DNA from: Chloroflexota bacterium
GTDB lineage: Bacteria; Chloroflexota; Anaerolineae; Caldilineales; Caldilineaceae
Length of the DNA: 7,746 bases
NCBI GenBank assembly: GCA_003577005.1
Contig: QEUW01000359.1
Span: forward strand, 1-7,746
Direction of reading: 5' to 3'
Part shown: piece after piece, positions 1 to 6,367 of the stretch
Numbering within the stretch: position 1 is the first letter of the stretch
How the letters are laid out: each line of letters begins with the position of its first letter
The notes under the pieces: generated by a model
What the model was told of the DNA's origin: nothing
What the model saw: the letters and a program-made list of their open reading frames with translations, nothing else
The model's database searches: none
Made by a program: the position numbers and the translations under genes

Positions 1-24
1 CGCAACCGTCGTTCGGGCGGGTTC

Positions 25-597
25 TTATCCACGCTTGAACGGCATACCCAAGAGGGCCAGCAGCCGGCGAGCTTCCTCATCATTTTGCGCCGAGGTGACA
101 ATCGTCACCTCCATCCCGCGCACCTTGTCGATCTTGTCGTAAACGATCTCGGGGAAGACCAACTGCTCGCGCAGACCCACGCTGTAGTTCCCCCGGCCGT
201 CGAACGAATCGGGCGAGACGCCCTGAAAGTCGCGCTGGCGGGGCAAGACGATATTGACCAGCCGATCCAGAAAATCCCACATCCGGTTGCCACGCAACGT
301 CACTTTGGCGCCGATGGACATCCCTTCGCGCAGTTTGAAGGTTGCCACCGATTTGCGCGCCTTAGTGATGACCGGCTTTTGTCCTGTCACGGTCTTTAGG
401 TCTTCAGTGGCCGCCTCGAGTGCCTTGGCGTTCTGTAATGCTTCCCCCAGACCAATGTTGACCGCGATCTTTGTGATCTTAGGCACCTGCATGACGTTCT
501 TAAAGCCAAATTCCTTCATCAGGGCCGGCACGATCTCCTGGCGATACTGCTCTTTGAGCCGGGGAACATAGCCCGGCGCACTGCCATTGTCACTCAT
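25..597 (-). CDS. rplE: 50S ribosomal protein L5
   Basis: L5 is a large-subunit protein that binds 5S rRNA in the central protuberance and contacts P-site tRNA and the small-subunit head. The 190-residue product has the family pattern: RLKEQY near residues 13-18, [14 protein letters not shown] in the first half, the [13 protein letters not shown] block, and the C-terminal half with [27 protein letters not shown] and the closing LLGMPFKRG. Bacterial L5 is usually about 180 residues. The extra length is about ten N-terminal residues ([11 protein letters not shown]) before the conserved RLKEQY. No other Met lies between this start and the conserved block, so the ATG at 595-597 is kept; AAGGGG sits about 9 bases before it. 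It is the last complete gene in transcription order. A 168-bp repeat-bearing spacer separates it from rplX. Identity is near certain; the start is slightly less so. Confidence 0.97.
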   Translation of the reverse strand: MSDNGSAPGYVPRLKEQYRQEIVPALMKEFGFKNVMQVPKITKIAVNIGLGEALQNAKALEAATEDLKTVTGQKPVITKARKSVATFKLREGMSIGAKVTLRGNRMWDFLDRLVNIVLPRQRDFQGVSPDSFDGRGNYSVGLREQLVFPEIVYDKIDKVRGMEVTIVTSAQNDEEARRLLALLGMPFKRG

Positions 598-765
598 GTT
601 GTTTAACCCCTTGCCCGCAAGCGCCGACGTGTCCGGCGCCAGGTCAGGCTATGTACAGACTTTAACAGACCCACAGATTGCACAAATTTGCATTTTGCTC
701 CAGGTTACTTTGATTTCTGTCACTCCCAAAAATAATCTGTGGCAATCTGTGTAATCTGTGGATTC
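598..765. repeat. Spacer repeat between rplX and rplE (aatctgtg family)
   Basis: This 168-bp spacer holds three close direct copies of aatctgtg(g) on the plus strand, at 734-742, 744-751 and 753-761. An inverted counterpart, ccacagatt, lies at 671-679 and pairs perfectly with the copies at 734-742 and 753-761. The transcript could therefore fold a 9-bp stem with a loop of 54 or more bases. The cluster begins only four bases after the rplX stop codon. Repeats of this kind recur in intergenic regions of some environmental bacterial genomes, but their origin is unclear. No U-run follows, so a factor-independent terminator is unlikely. Confidence 0.7.
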
Positions 766-1125
766 CTAACCCGCCGTCTTGGGCAGCGGGTCGCCCGTCC
801 GGCGGTCGATGCGCGTCTTTTCGCCGTCGGCGCCCACCTCGTACCCGGCGCGCGTCGGCTTATTGTCACTGCCCACCAGCATGACATTGCTGATATGGAT
901 CGGCAGCTCCTTCTCGATCCGCCCAGTCTGGGTGCGGACCCGGCCCGTTGCGCGCTGGTGTTTGATGACCGTATTGACGCCAGAGACGAGAACATAGACC
1001 CGATTGGGGTCATAGGTGCCGTCTTTTCGCTTTTTGCGGATCACTCGTTGCACCGTACCACGCTCGCCCTTATCATTGCCGGTGATCACCTCGACGGTGT
1101 CGCCCTTGGTAATTTTTAGGCCCAT
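766..1125 (-). CDS. rplX: 50S ribosomal protein L24
   Basis: L24 is an early assembly protein of the large subunit that binds 23S rRNA near the exit tunnel through a KOW domain. The 119-residue product opens with the KOW signature (KITKGDTVEVITGNDKGERGTV, residues 4-25). It continues with VLVSGVNTVIKHQR and the diagnostic EKELPIHISNVML, and ends in the GYEVGADGEKTRIDRRTG segment. It is longer than the usual 102-105 residues because of an insertion around residues 29-42 (IRKKRKDGTYDPNR) between the two KOW strands, plus a few extra residues near the C terminus. The ATG at 1123-1125 is preceded by overlapping GGAGG and AAAGGAG purine tracts. The gene lies 27 bp after rplN and stops with TAG right beside a repeat cluster. 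Confidence 0.97.
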   Translation of the reverse strand: MGLKITKGDTVEVITGNDKGERGTVQRVIRKKRKDGTYDPNRVYVLVSGVNTVIKHQRATGRVRTQTGRIEKELPIHISNVMLVGSDNKPTRAGYEVGADGEKTRIDRRTGDPLPKTAG

Positions 1126-1152
1126 CTGACCTTGCTCCTTTCCTCCGGTCGG

Positions 1153-1521
1153 CTAAAGCACTTCCGGCGCCAGCGAGAGGATTTTCATAAAGCCACCCTC
1201 GCGCAACTCGCGGGCCACCGGCCCAAAGATACGCGTACCGCGCGGGTTCTTCCCGTCATCGATGATGACGGCTGCATTTTCATCAAAGCGGATGTAGCTC
1301 CCATCAGCCCGGCGCAACGGTCGCTTGGTACGTACGACGACTGCCCGCACGACATCGCCCTTCTTTACATTAGAGTTGGGGGCCGCGCTCTTGACACTTG
1401 CCACAATGATGTCGCCGATCGCGGCATAACGCCGTGTGCTGCCGCCCTTGACACGAATTGCCAGTAACTCTTTTGCGCCGGTGTTATCGGCAACCTTGAG
1501 CCTGGATTCCTGCTGGATCAT
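1153..1521 (-). CDS. rplN: 50S ribosomal protein L14
   Basis: L14 is a five-stranded barrel protein on the interface side of the large subunit. It takes part in bridges to 16S rRNA and in binding subunit-joining and silencing factors. The 122-residue product has exactly the usual family length. It begins [20 protein letters not shown] and contains the signature around [47 protein letters not shown] and FGPVARELR, ending LSLAPEVL. Its ATG overlaps the rpsQ stop as ATGA, a 4-base overlap that suggests translational coupling. The Shine-Dalgarno GAGG at 1529-1532 lies inside the end of rpsQ. Nothing in the protein is unusual. Confidence 0.98.
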   Translation of the reverse strand: MIQQESRLKVADNTGAKELLAIRVKGGSTRRYAAIGDIIVASVKSAAPNSNVKKGDVVRAVVVRTKRPLRRADGSYIRFDENAAVIIDDGKNPRGTRIFGPVARELREGGFMKILSLAPEVL

Positions 1522-1793
1522 AGCGCCACCTCGCCCTCAATGGCATCTGCCCGCTTTAGAATTTCTTCGACAAAGAACTTTTTGTTCTTGCTTATTGGGC
1601 GGCACTCGCGAATACGCACGACATCACCCAGTTTGGCGGTATTCTCCTCGTTGTGCGCCTGGTATTTCTTGCGCAGCTTGATCACTTTGCCATACAACGG
1701 GTGTCGTGTCACACGCTCGACGGAGACCACCACGGTCTTATCCATCTTGTCGCTGGTGACGACGCCCGTCAAGGCTCGTCTTTGTTCACGCAT
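1518..1793 (-). CDS. rpsQ: 30S ribosomal protein S17
   Basis: S17 is a primary 16S rRNA-binding protein with an OB fold that stabilises the 5' domain of the small subunit. The 91-residue product shows the typical layout: [29 protein letters not shown] in the first half, then [10 protein letters not shown], the [21 protein letters not shown] signature, and a short C-terminal tail [16 protein letters not shown]. Bacterial S17 is usually about 80-90 residues, so the length is normal with a slightly long tail. AAGGAG sits 8-9 bases before the ATG at 1791-1793. The TGA stop overlaps the rplN start by four bases, and the gene follows rpmC after 52 bp. Confidence 0.97.
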   Translation of the reverse strand: MREQRRALTGVVTSDKMDKTVVVSVERVTRHPLYGKVIKLRKKYQAHNEENTAKLGDVVRIRECRPISKNKKFFVEEILKRADAIEGEVAL

Positions 1794-1845
1794 CGTCGGT
1801 CTCCTTCTTTGCGCCTATCCAAATCCCTCTACAGCGGATGGGCTC

Positions 1846-2046
1846 TTACGCCATCTCGGCCAGTTCGCGCTCGCGCAGGATCGTCTTGATCCGGGCAATA
1901 TCTTTGCGCACCTGATTCATGCGCGCCGTGTTGGTCAGCTTGCCCATCGACCGCTGGAAACGTAGGTTGAACAACTCCTGATAGGCTTCGTCCAGCTTTT
2001 GACCCAGGTCGGCGTTGGTCATGTTGCGGATTTCTTGTGCTTTCAT
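1846..2046 (-). CDS. rpmC: 50S ribosomal protein L29
   Basis: L29 is a small two-helix coiled protein beside the polypeptide exit tunnel. Together with L23 it forms part of the docking site for nascent-chain factors. The 66-residue product MKAQEIRNMTNADLGQKL has the LFNLRFQRSMGKLTNTARM core and the basic helix VRKDIARIKTILRERE, all typical of the family. The frame stays open for 34 more codons upstream, but that stretch overlaps the end of rplP in another frame and has no family resemblance. The ATG at 2044-2046 is therefore used, with AGAAGGGA about 9 bases before it. The gene begins 16 bp after rplP. Confidence 0.96.
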   Translation of the reverse strand: MKAQEIRNMTNADLGQKLDEAYQELFNLRFQRSMGKLTNTARMNQVRKDIARIKTILRERELAEMA

Positions 2047-2062
2047 CACGCCAATTCCCTTC

Positions 2063-2482
2063 TTATGCGCCCGTTTCCTCACGCTTGATAAACTGGGTCT
2101 GCATGGGCAACTTGTGCGACGCCAGGCGGAAGGCCTCGCGCGCCACATCCTCGCGCACGCCGGTCATCTCCATGATCACGCGGCCGGGCCGGACGGGCGC
2201 CACCCAGTGGTCCACGCTGCCTTTGCCAGAACCCATACGGGTCTCGGCCGCTCGTTTCGTCACCGGACGGTCGGGGAAGATACGGATCCAAACTTTTCCG
2301 CCACGACGAATAAAGCGCACGACTGCACGCCGCGCCGCCTCGATCTGGCGGCTGGTGACATAGAAGGATTCCGTCGCCTGCAGGCCATAGGTGCCAAACT
2401 GCACCTGGTTACCCCGGTGGGCGAGACCCTTCAGACGACCGCGCTGCAATTTGCGATATTTTACCCGTTTTGGCATCAACAT
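2063..2482 (-). CDS. rplP: 50S ribosomal protein L16
   Basis: L16 binds 23S rRNA helices close to the A-site tRNA elbow and is needed late in large-subunit assembly. The 139-residue product starts with the near-universal [16 protein letters not shown]. It carries [10 protein letters not shown], the [25 protein letters not shown] block, and the [20 protein letters not shown] signature around residues 81-100, ending FIKREETGA. The start is set by MLMPKR and by GGAGATG about 6-9 bases before it. The frame extends 20 codons further to an ATG at 2540-2542, which has a GGAGG 13 bases ahead; that longer form is possible but less likely. A 229-bp spacer with a hairpin separates the gene from rpsC, where this junction is normally tight or overlapping. 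Confidence 0.96.
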   Translation of the reverse strand: MLMPKRVKYRKLQRGRLKGLAHRGNQVQFGTYGLQATESFYVTSRQIEAARRAVVRFIRRGGKVWIRIFPDRPVTKRAAETRMGSGKGSVDHWVAPVRPGRVIMEMTGVREDVAREAFRLASHKLPMQTQFIKREETGA

Positions 2483-2573
2483 AACGACATCTCCATCTCC
2501 GTCAGCGGACGGTCTCTTCTCTACTCCACCATGAGGCGGCATCAGAGAATGCCATCCTCCCCACTGTGATTTG

Positions 2574-2626
2574 CTATTCGTTTTGTTCGCGCCGCAGACG
2601 CCAGCAGCGAAAAAAGAAAACGATAG
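2574..2626. repeat. Bulged inverted repeat in the rpsC-rplP spacer
   Basis: The arms at 2574-2590 and 2607-2626 pair as ctat with atag, then cgtttt with aaaacg after a one-base bulge, then ttcgc with gcgaa after an asymmetric internal loop. That gives 15 base pairs around a 16-base G+C-rich apex (2591-2606). In the transcript this is a hairpin of about 53 bases. It starts 85 bases after the rpsC stop and ends 91 bases before the rplP start. The descending arm is not followed by a U-run, so it does not look like an intrinsic terminator. It could be an mRNA processing or stability element. The rest of the 2483-2711 spacer holds no recognisable gene. Confidence 0.55.
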
Positions 2627-2711
2627 TCGGGCCGTGAACCCAACCAGTGCCTACGCGAAGGCCGGCGTTTTGTCGAGCGACCAGCGCACGCAACCAACTG
2701 GTCCCACTTGC

Positions 2712-3380
2712 CTATGTCAGCTCGCGCACGAGCCGGGCATGGTATTCTTCGCCGGGCAGCACTTCGCCAAGATAGATCCAGACCTTGATGCCGATCACGC
2801 CAAAGGTAGTGTTCGCCTCGGCTGTACCGTAATCGATATCGGCGCGCAACGTGTGGCGCGGGATCTGGCCCTCGCGAACAGTATCGACGCGCCCCATATC
2901 AGCGCCGCCAAGACGGCCAGCCACCTTGATCATGATGCCCTGGGCGCCAGCCCGCATCGTCTTTTGTACGGCCTGTTTCATGGCGCGCTTCCAACTGATG
3001 CGGCGCTCCAACTGGTCGGCGATGCTTTCGGCCACCAGACGGGCATCCAGCTCCTGTTTGGTGATCTCGCGCACATCGATCTTGACCTTTTTCTGAGTCA
3101 AGTCTTGCAGCTTGGTGCGCAAGACATTGACACTGGCGCCTTTGCGACCGATGATCACACCGGGCCGGGCTGTATCGACAATGATATGCACCTGACCGGG
3201 CTGCCGCTCGATTTCGACATTGCTGATACCCGCATTGGGCAGATCCTCAAAAACCATCTGTCGGATCTGGCGGTCTTCGGCCAGTTGCGCATTGTAACGC
3301 TTACCGGCGGCGTACCAGCGGCTCTTGTGTTCTTTGATGATCCCCAGGCGAAAGCCATACGGATGAACTTTGCGACCCAA
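2712..3380 (-). CDS. rpsC: 30S ribosomal protein S3
   Basis: S3 forms part of the mRNA entry channel on the small-subunit head and helps unwind mRNA. The 222-residue product has the KH domain in its N-terminal half, with the GxxG loop GRKG at residues 78-81 inside VIIGRKGASVNVL. The C-terminal domain has RRISWKRAMKQAVQ, MRAGAQGI, the GRLGGADMGR motif, HTLRADIDYGTAEANTTFGVIGIKVWIY and GEVLPG. The start is TTG at 3378-3380 (read as Met in GRKVHPYGFRLGI). It is fixed by that conserved N terminus and by a GGAGG at 3386-3390, five bases before it. The length is normal for the family. It lies 34 bp after rplV and ends in TAG, before an unusually long spacer. Confidence 0.97.
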   Translation of the reverse strand: MGRKVHPYGFRLGIIKEHKSRWYAAGKRYNAQLAEDRQIRQMVFEDLPNAGISNVEIERQPGQVHIIVDTARPGVIIGRKGASVNVLRTKLQDLTQKKVKIDVREITKQELDARLVAESIADQLERRISWKRAMKQAVQKTMRAGAQGIMIKVAGRLGGADMGRVDTVREGQIPRHTLRADIDYGTAEANTTFGVIGIKVWIYLGEVLPGEEYHARLVRELT

Positions 3381-3390
3381 ACTATCCTCC
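3381..3390 (-). promoter_or_regulatory. Ribosome binding site that fixes the TTG start of rpsC
   Basis: On the minus strand GGAGG is followed by ATAGT and then TTG GGT CGC AAA. The strong Shine-Dalgarno at five-base spacing, together with the conserved GRKVHP that follows, shows that TTG is the true start. No ATG lies at or just upstream of the conserved N terminus. Confidence 0.85.
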
Positions 3391-3414
3391 TTGGTGTCTA
3401 CTGCCTGTCACAGG

Positions 3415-3756
3415 CTAGCTCTCAACACGCTCTTCCAAGACAACGGTCACGTGCGACGAGCGGCGAATCCACGGTTTGAAACGCCCGCGCGCGCCAAACC
3501 GGCGCCAGCGGCGTGACGGCCCCTCGTCAGCATAGATCTTGCTGATATACATATCGCTGGCCTCCAGGCCAAAATTCTCCGTGGCGTTGGATAACGCACT
3601 CTTGATCGTCTTCTGGACAACTTTGGCTGCCTGTTGCGGCATGAACTGCAAGACTGCGATGGCATCTTCCGCCCGTTTGCCGCGCACTTCGTCCACCACC
3701 AAGCGGGTCTTCTGGGCGCTGATGCCTACATATTTGGTGACTGCTCGCACTTCCAT
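3415..3756 (-). CDS. rplV: 50S ribosomal protein L22
   Basis: L22 binds all domains of 23S rRNA during assembly, and its beta hairpin lines the nascent-peptide tunnel. The 113-residue product MEVRAVTKYVGISAQKTRLV has the typical VRGKRAEDAIAVLQFMPQQAAKVVQKTIKSALSNATENF helical core. The tunnel hairpin follows as KIYADEGPSRRWRRFGARGRFKPWIRRSSHVTVVLEE (about residues 73-109), with the conserved ADEGP and RxRGR-like basic residues. The length matches the family. The ATG at 3754-3756 has AGGAG about seven bases ahead. It sits 59 bp after rpsS and 34 bp before rpsC, the standard S10-operon position. Confidence 0.97.
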   Translation of the reverse strand: MEVRAVTKYVGISAQKTRLVVDEVRGKRAEDAIAVLQFMPQQAAKVVQKTIKSALSNATENFGLEASDMYISKIYADEGPSRRWRRFGARGRFKPWIRRSSHVTVVLEERVES

Positions 3757-3815
3757 CCTCGACTCCTCATCAACAGGTGGTGAGCCCCGACCAGTGCTTC
3801 ACGCGCTTCAGCGGC

Positions 3816-4106
3816 CTACCGGCGGCCCGCAGCGCGCGTGGACTTTTCCGCCTTTACGTGGCCGCGGAAGAAACGGGTCGGCGCAAATTCACCCAGCTTA
3901 TGGCCCACCATATTCTCGCTGATATAGACCGGCACATGGCGGCGCCCATCATGCACCGCAATTGTATGGCCAACAAATTGCGGAAAGATGGTCGATGCCC
4001 GCGACCAGGTCTTGACCACTTTGCGCTCCCCTCTGCGATTCATCTCCTCAATACGGCGGAGGAGCTTGGGTTCGACAAAGGGTCCCTTTTTCAACGAACG
4101 CGACAT
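3816..4106 (-). CDS. rpsS: 30S ribosomal protein S19
   Basis: S19 sits at the top of the small-subunit head, where it pairs with S13 and contacts the A-site finger of the large subunit. The 96-residue product begins [16 protein letters not shown]. It contains [50 protein letters not shown] with the closing FRGHVKAEK, all diagnostic. The frame could start ten codons earlier at a TTG (4134-4136). The ATG at 4104-4106 is preferred because it begins the conserved N terminus and has GAGGAG just before it, although the spacing is short. The gene is 63 bp after rplB. Confidence 0.97.
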   Translation of the reverse strand: MSRSLKKGPFVEPKLLRRIEEMNRRGERKVVKTWSRASTIFPQFVGHTIAVHDGRRHVPVYISENMVGHKLGEFAPTRFFRGHVKAEKSTRAAGRR

Positions 4107-4169
4107 ACTCTCCTCATTTCTGTTGCTTTCGGCCAATCACCCCTCAGGGTCATTGAACAACCAGCCTCA

Positions 4170-5006
4170 CTATCGCTTTGCGCCTCCACGGCGACGAACG
4201 ATGAACTTGCTTGTGCGCTTGTTCAGGCGTGTCTTTTTGCCCAGCGCCGGCTTGCCCCACGGTGTCTTAGGACCCGGCATGCCCACCGGCGAACGACCTT
4301 CGCCACCACCGTGTGGGTGGGCGCCAGGGTCCATGGCAATGCCGCGCACGCTGGGGCGGATACCTAACCAGCGCTTACGACCGGCCTTGCCCAGGCTGAC
4401 ATTGGCGTGGTCACTGTTTGAAACCTGACCAATCGTCGCCAGACAATCCATATTGACATAACGCACCTCGCCGCTGGGCAGACGCAATTGGGCCATGCTG
4501 CCCTCTTTGGCCAGCACCTGCGCTGCGTTCCCTGCGCTGCGCGCCAACTGGCCGCCGCGCCCCGGATAGAGTTCCACGTTATGCACCGTGGTGCCAAGCG
4601 GGATGTTGCGGATCGGCAGCGCATTGCCGGGGCGAATATCGGCTCCGACGCCAGACATCACCTGGTCGCCCACCTTGATGCCACTGGGCGCCAGAATGTA
4701 ACGTTTTTCTCCATCCTGATAAACCACCAGCGCAATACGGGCGCTGCGGTTCGGGTCGTACTCGATCGACGCGACCCGACCGGGAACGCCAAACTTATCG
4801 CGCTTGAAATCGATGATGCGATAGCGACGTTTGTGTCCACCACCCTGGTGGCGCATGGTTACCACACCCTGATTGTTGCGGCCACCCGATTTGCGCAACG
4901 GCGCCAGCAGTGAGCGCTCCGGCTTGGTCTTGGTGATCTCGTCAAATGTCGAGACACTCATCCCCCGGCGCCCCGGTGAAGTGGGTCGATATACTTTGAT
5001 CGCCAT
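4170..5006 (-). CDS. rplB: 50S ribosomal protein L2
   Basis: L2 is one of the most conserved large-subunit proteins. It is needed for subunit association and lies close to the peptidyl-transferase centre. The 278-residue product begins [18 protein letters not shown]. It has the RNA-binding OB and SH3-like domains with [23 protein letters not shown] (residues 41-63), [12 protein letters not shown], the [12 protein letters not shown] and [14 protein letters not shown] blocks, and the signature [20 protein letters not shown] around residues 221-240. The HPHGGG run contains the equivalent of E. coli His229. The start is set by MAIKVY and a GAAAGGTG about eight bases upstream. The 14 further upstream codons that stay open only translate the TACGCATTA-type spacer repeat. 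The length is normal. Confidence 0.98.
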   Translation of the reverse strand: MAIKVYRPTSPGRRGMSVSTFDEITKTKPERSLLAPLRKSGGRNNQGVVTMRHQGGGHKRRYRIIDFKRDKFGVPGRVASIEYDPNRSARIALVVYQDGEKRYILAPSGIKVGDQVMSGVGADIRPGNALPIRNIPLGTTVHNVELYPGRGGQLARSAGNAAQVLAKEGSMAQLRLPSGEVRYVNMDCLATIGQVSNSDHANVSLGKAGRKRWLGIRPSVRGIAMDPGAHPHGGGEGRSPVGMPGPKTPWGKPALGKKTRLNKRTSKFIVRRRGGAKR

Positions 5007-5024
5007 AATGATTACACCTTTCTT

Positions 5025-5114
5025 TGCGTAATGCGAAATTCGTAACACGTGATCCGTCAGGAAAATATAGGGTTACGCAGTATGCATTATGCAGTACGCA
5101 TTACGCATTACGAA
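5025..5114. repeat. Spacer repeat between rplW and rplB (tacgcatta family)
   Basis: The 114-bp spacer 5007-5120 is largely made of units resembling tacgcatta. Copies and near-copies lie at 5072-5114 (ttacgcag, tatgcattatg, tacgcattacgcattacga), and an inverted copy tgcgtaatgcg lies at 5025-5035. That copy pairs perfectly with cgcattacgca at 5097-5107, an 11-bp stem with a loop of about 61 bases. The inverted copy ends close to the rplB Shine-Dalgarno, so folding could affect access to it. Similar strings occur in intergenic DNA of some environmental bacteria; the origin here is inferred to be expansion of a short unit. Confidence 0.7.
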
Positions 5115-5120
5115 TCACCG

Positions 5121-5408
5121 CTACACGCCCTCGAACAACTGAATCGTATCACCCGGCGCCAGTGTGACGATAGCTTTCTTCCACTTTGGCTTGCGGATGG
5201 CGACCCGGCGACCCCGGCGCGCCGTCTTGGCCGGCATGACCATGATATTGACATCATCGACAGTGACATGAAAGGCCGTCTCGACAGCATCTTTTACCAG
5301 CAGCTTGTTGGCGCGCATATCCACCTCAAAGGCGTACTGGCCGATATCGCTGGCGCCGACCGATTTCTCTGTGATGACCGGCCGCTTCAGAACCTCGTAA
5401 ATATGCAT
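5121..5408 (-). CDS. rplW: 50S ribosomal protein L23
   Basis: L23 sits at the exit of the nascent-peptide tunnel and is the docking site for trigger factor and the signal recognition particle. The 95-residue product starts MHIYEVLKRPVITEKSV, the family signature. It continues with YAFEVDMRANKLLVKDAVETAFHVTVDDVNIMVMPAKTARRGRRVAIRKPKWKKAIVTLAPGDTIQLFEGV, a complete alpha-beta L23 fold of normal length with the basic loop near residues 60-77. The start at 5406-5408 is only two bases after the rplD stop. Its GGAGG lies within the last codons of rplD, which implies translational coupling. Confidence 0.98.
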   Translation of the reverse strand: MHIYEVLKRPVITEKSVGASDIGQYAFEVDMRANKLLVKDAVETAFHVTVDDVNIMVMPAKTARRGRRVAIRKPKWKKAIVTLAPGDTIQLFEGV

Positions 5409-5410
5409 CG

Positions 5411-6244
5411 TTATTCCTCCGCCTCTGCCGTCTCAGCCGCACCCGATTCGGCGGCCCCGGCTTCCTCAGCAGCTTCACCTGGTTGATCCGCCGCTACCGC
5501 CGGCGCTGGTGCGCTCTCGGGGCCGACATTCTCTGTGGGTGCCGCTGCAACTGGTTGCTCCGCTGCGCCCACCACCTCCGGTGCGCTTGCTGTCATATCG
5601 CCTGCTACTGTCTTGACATCATTCCCGAGCCACAGATCAAGGTGCTCGGCGGCATCCTGCGCCAGCACGATCGTATCGTGGCCCAAGAGGTCGCGCACAT
5701 TGATATAGCCGCTGATGAGCGTTTTCACCTTGGGCAGGTTGTGGGCGCTCCGCCAGACCGGCTCATTCTTCTCGGCGAGCACCAGCAGCACGCTGCGCCC
5801 ATTGGCGCCCAGGTTATCCAAAATCTGCACCATCTGTTTGGTCTTTGGCTCGTCCACAGTAATGGCATCTACCACGACGATCTGCCTGGCAGAGGCCTTG
5901 ACGCTCAGTGCGCTGCGTAAGGCGGCGCGTTGCATCTTTTTATTGAGCAACTGTGTATATTTGCGCGGTGTAGGCCCAAAGACGGTGCCGCCGCCGATCC
6001 ATTGTGGTGCGCGGATCGAACCTTGACGAGCGCGGCCAGTGCCCTTTTGCCGCCACGGTTTGCGACCGCCGCCGGAAACTTCTGCCCGCCCTTTTGTGTC
6101 GTGAGTACCCAGACGGGCGTTTGCCAGCTGGCGCACCAGCGCCTGATGCATCAGCGCATTATTCACCGGAGCGGCAAAGACCGCATCGCTCAACTCGATT
6201 TCGCCGACCTGTTCCCCAGCCACATTTTTTACTGGTATCAACAT
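5411..6244 (-). CDS. rplD: 50S ribosomal protein L4 with acidic C-terminal tail
   Basis: L4 binds 23S rRNA early in assembly, and its extended loop reaches the narrow part of the nascent-peptide tunnel. The 277-residue product has the L4 core in residues 1-208: the N-terminal VGEIELSDAVFAAPVN, the tunnel loop with GRAEVSGGGRKPWRQKGTGRARQGSIRAPQWIGGGTVFGP (residues 52-91), and the Rossmann-like C-terminal part ending EHLDLWLG. The usual length is about 205-215. The remaining 69 residues (209-277) are low complexity, with 22 Ala, 15 acidic residues and one Lys, ending AEAEE. The reading frame is continuous with the core. The tail probably projects from the solvent side. AAGGAG lies seven bases before the ATG. 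In E. coli L4 also represses its own operon, but no such leader is visible here. Confidence 0.97.
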   Translation of the reverse strand: MLIPVKNVAGEQVGEIELSDAVFAAPVNNALMHQALVRQLANARLGTHDTKGRAEVSGGGRKPWRQKGTGRARQGSIRAPQWIGGGTVFGPTPRKYTQLLNKKMQRAALRSALSVKASARQIVVVDAITVDEPKTKQMVQILDNLGANGRSVLLVLAEKNEPVWRSAHNLPKVKTLISGYINVRDLLGHDTIVLAQDAAEHLDLWLGNDVKTVAGDMTASAPEVVGAAEQPVAAAPTENVGPESAPAPAVAADQPGEAAEEAGAAESGAAETAEAEE

Positions 6245-6262
6245 AGATCTACTCCTTATTTT

Positions 6263-6345
6263 GCTCTTAGGCTCTGTTGCTCCACAACTACTACAAGAGC
6301 TTACCGCGCCCTTGTGCCCTGTTACTCCACAACAATCGCAAGAGC
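6263..6345. repeat. Two 38-base hairpin repeats between rplC and rplD
   Basis: Two direct copies lie at 6263-6300 and 6308-6345, 45 bases apart, identical at 29 of 38 positions by hand alignment without gaps. In the transcript each folds with an outer stem (GCUCUU with AAGAGC, or GCUCUUG with CAAGGGC), an inner four-base stem (GUUG with CAAC, or GUUG with UAAC) and the same apical loop UGGAG. The differences inside the stems swap Watson-Crick pairs for G-U pairs, so pairing is kept. They occupy most of the 123-bp spacer before rplD. Function is unknown; no U-run supports termination. Confidence 0.65.
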
Positions 6346-6367
6346 ACTAAAAATGCTGCGCCTGGGG

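Noticed and set aside
2047..2148. Longer L29 with 34 extra N-terminal residues
   Set aside because: The extension overlaps the end of rplP in another frame, is rich in Arg, Cys and Ser, and has no family likeness.
2483..2542. A 20-residue longer L16 starting at the ATG 2540-2542
   Set aside because: [11 protein letters not shown] is the conserved L16 N terminus and has its own close Shine-Dalgarno. The upstream GGAGG is 13 bases from the alternative ATG, which is too far for a preferred start.
2577..2711. Possible amber read-through extension of S3 by 45 codons
   Set aside because: After the TAG stop the frame stays open for 45 codons, but that length is expected fairly often by chance at this base composition. 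The translation resembles nothing in S3, and S3 already has its normal length and C-terminal end.
2571..3479. A 302-codon plus-strand open frame opposite rpsC
   Set aside because: It lies antisense to a clearly real S3 gene and has no recognisable domain. It is best explained as a shadow of codon bias on the coding strand.
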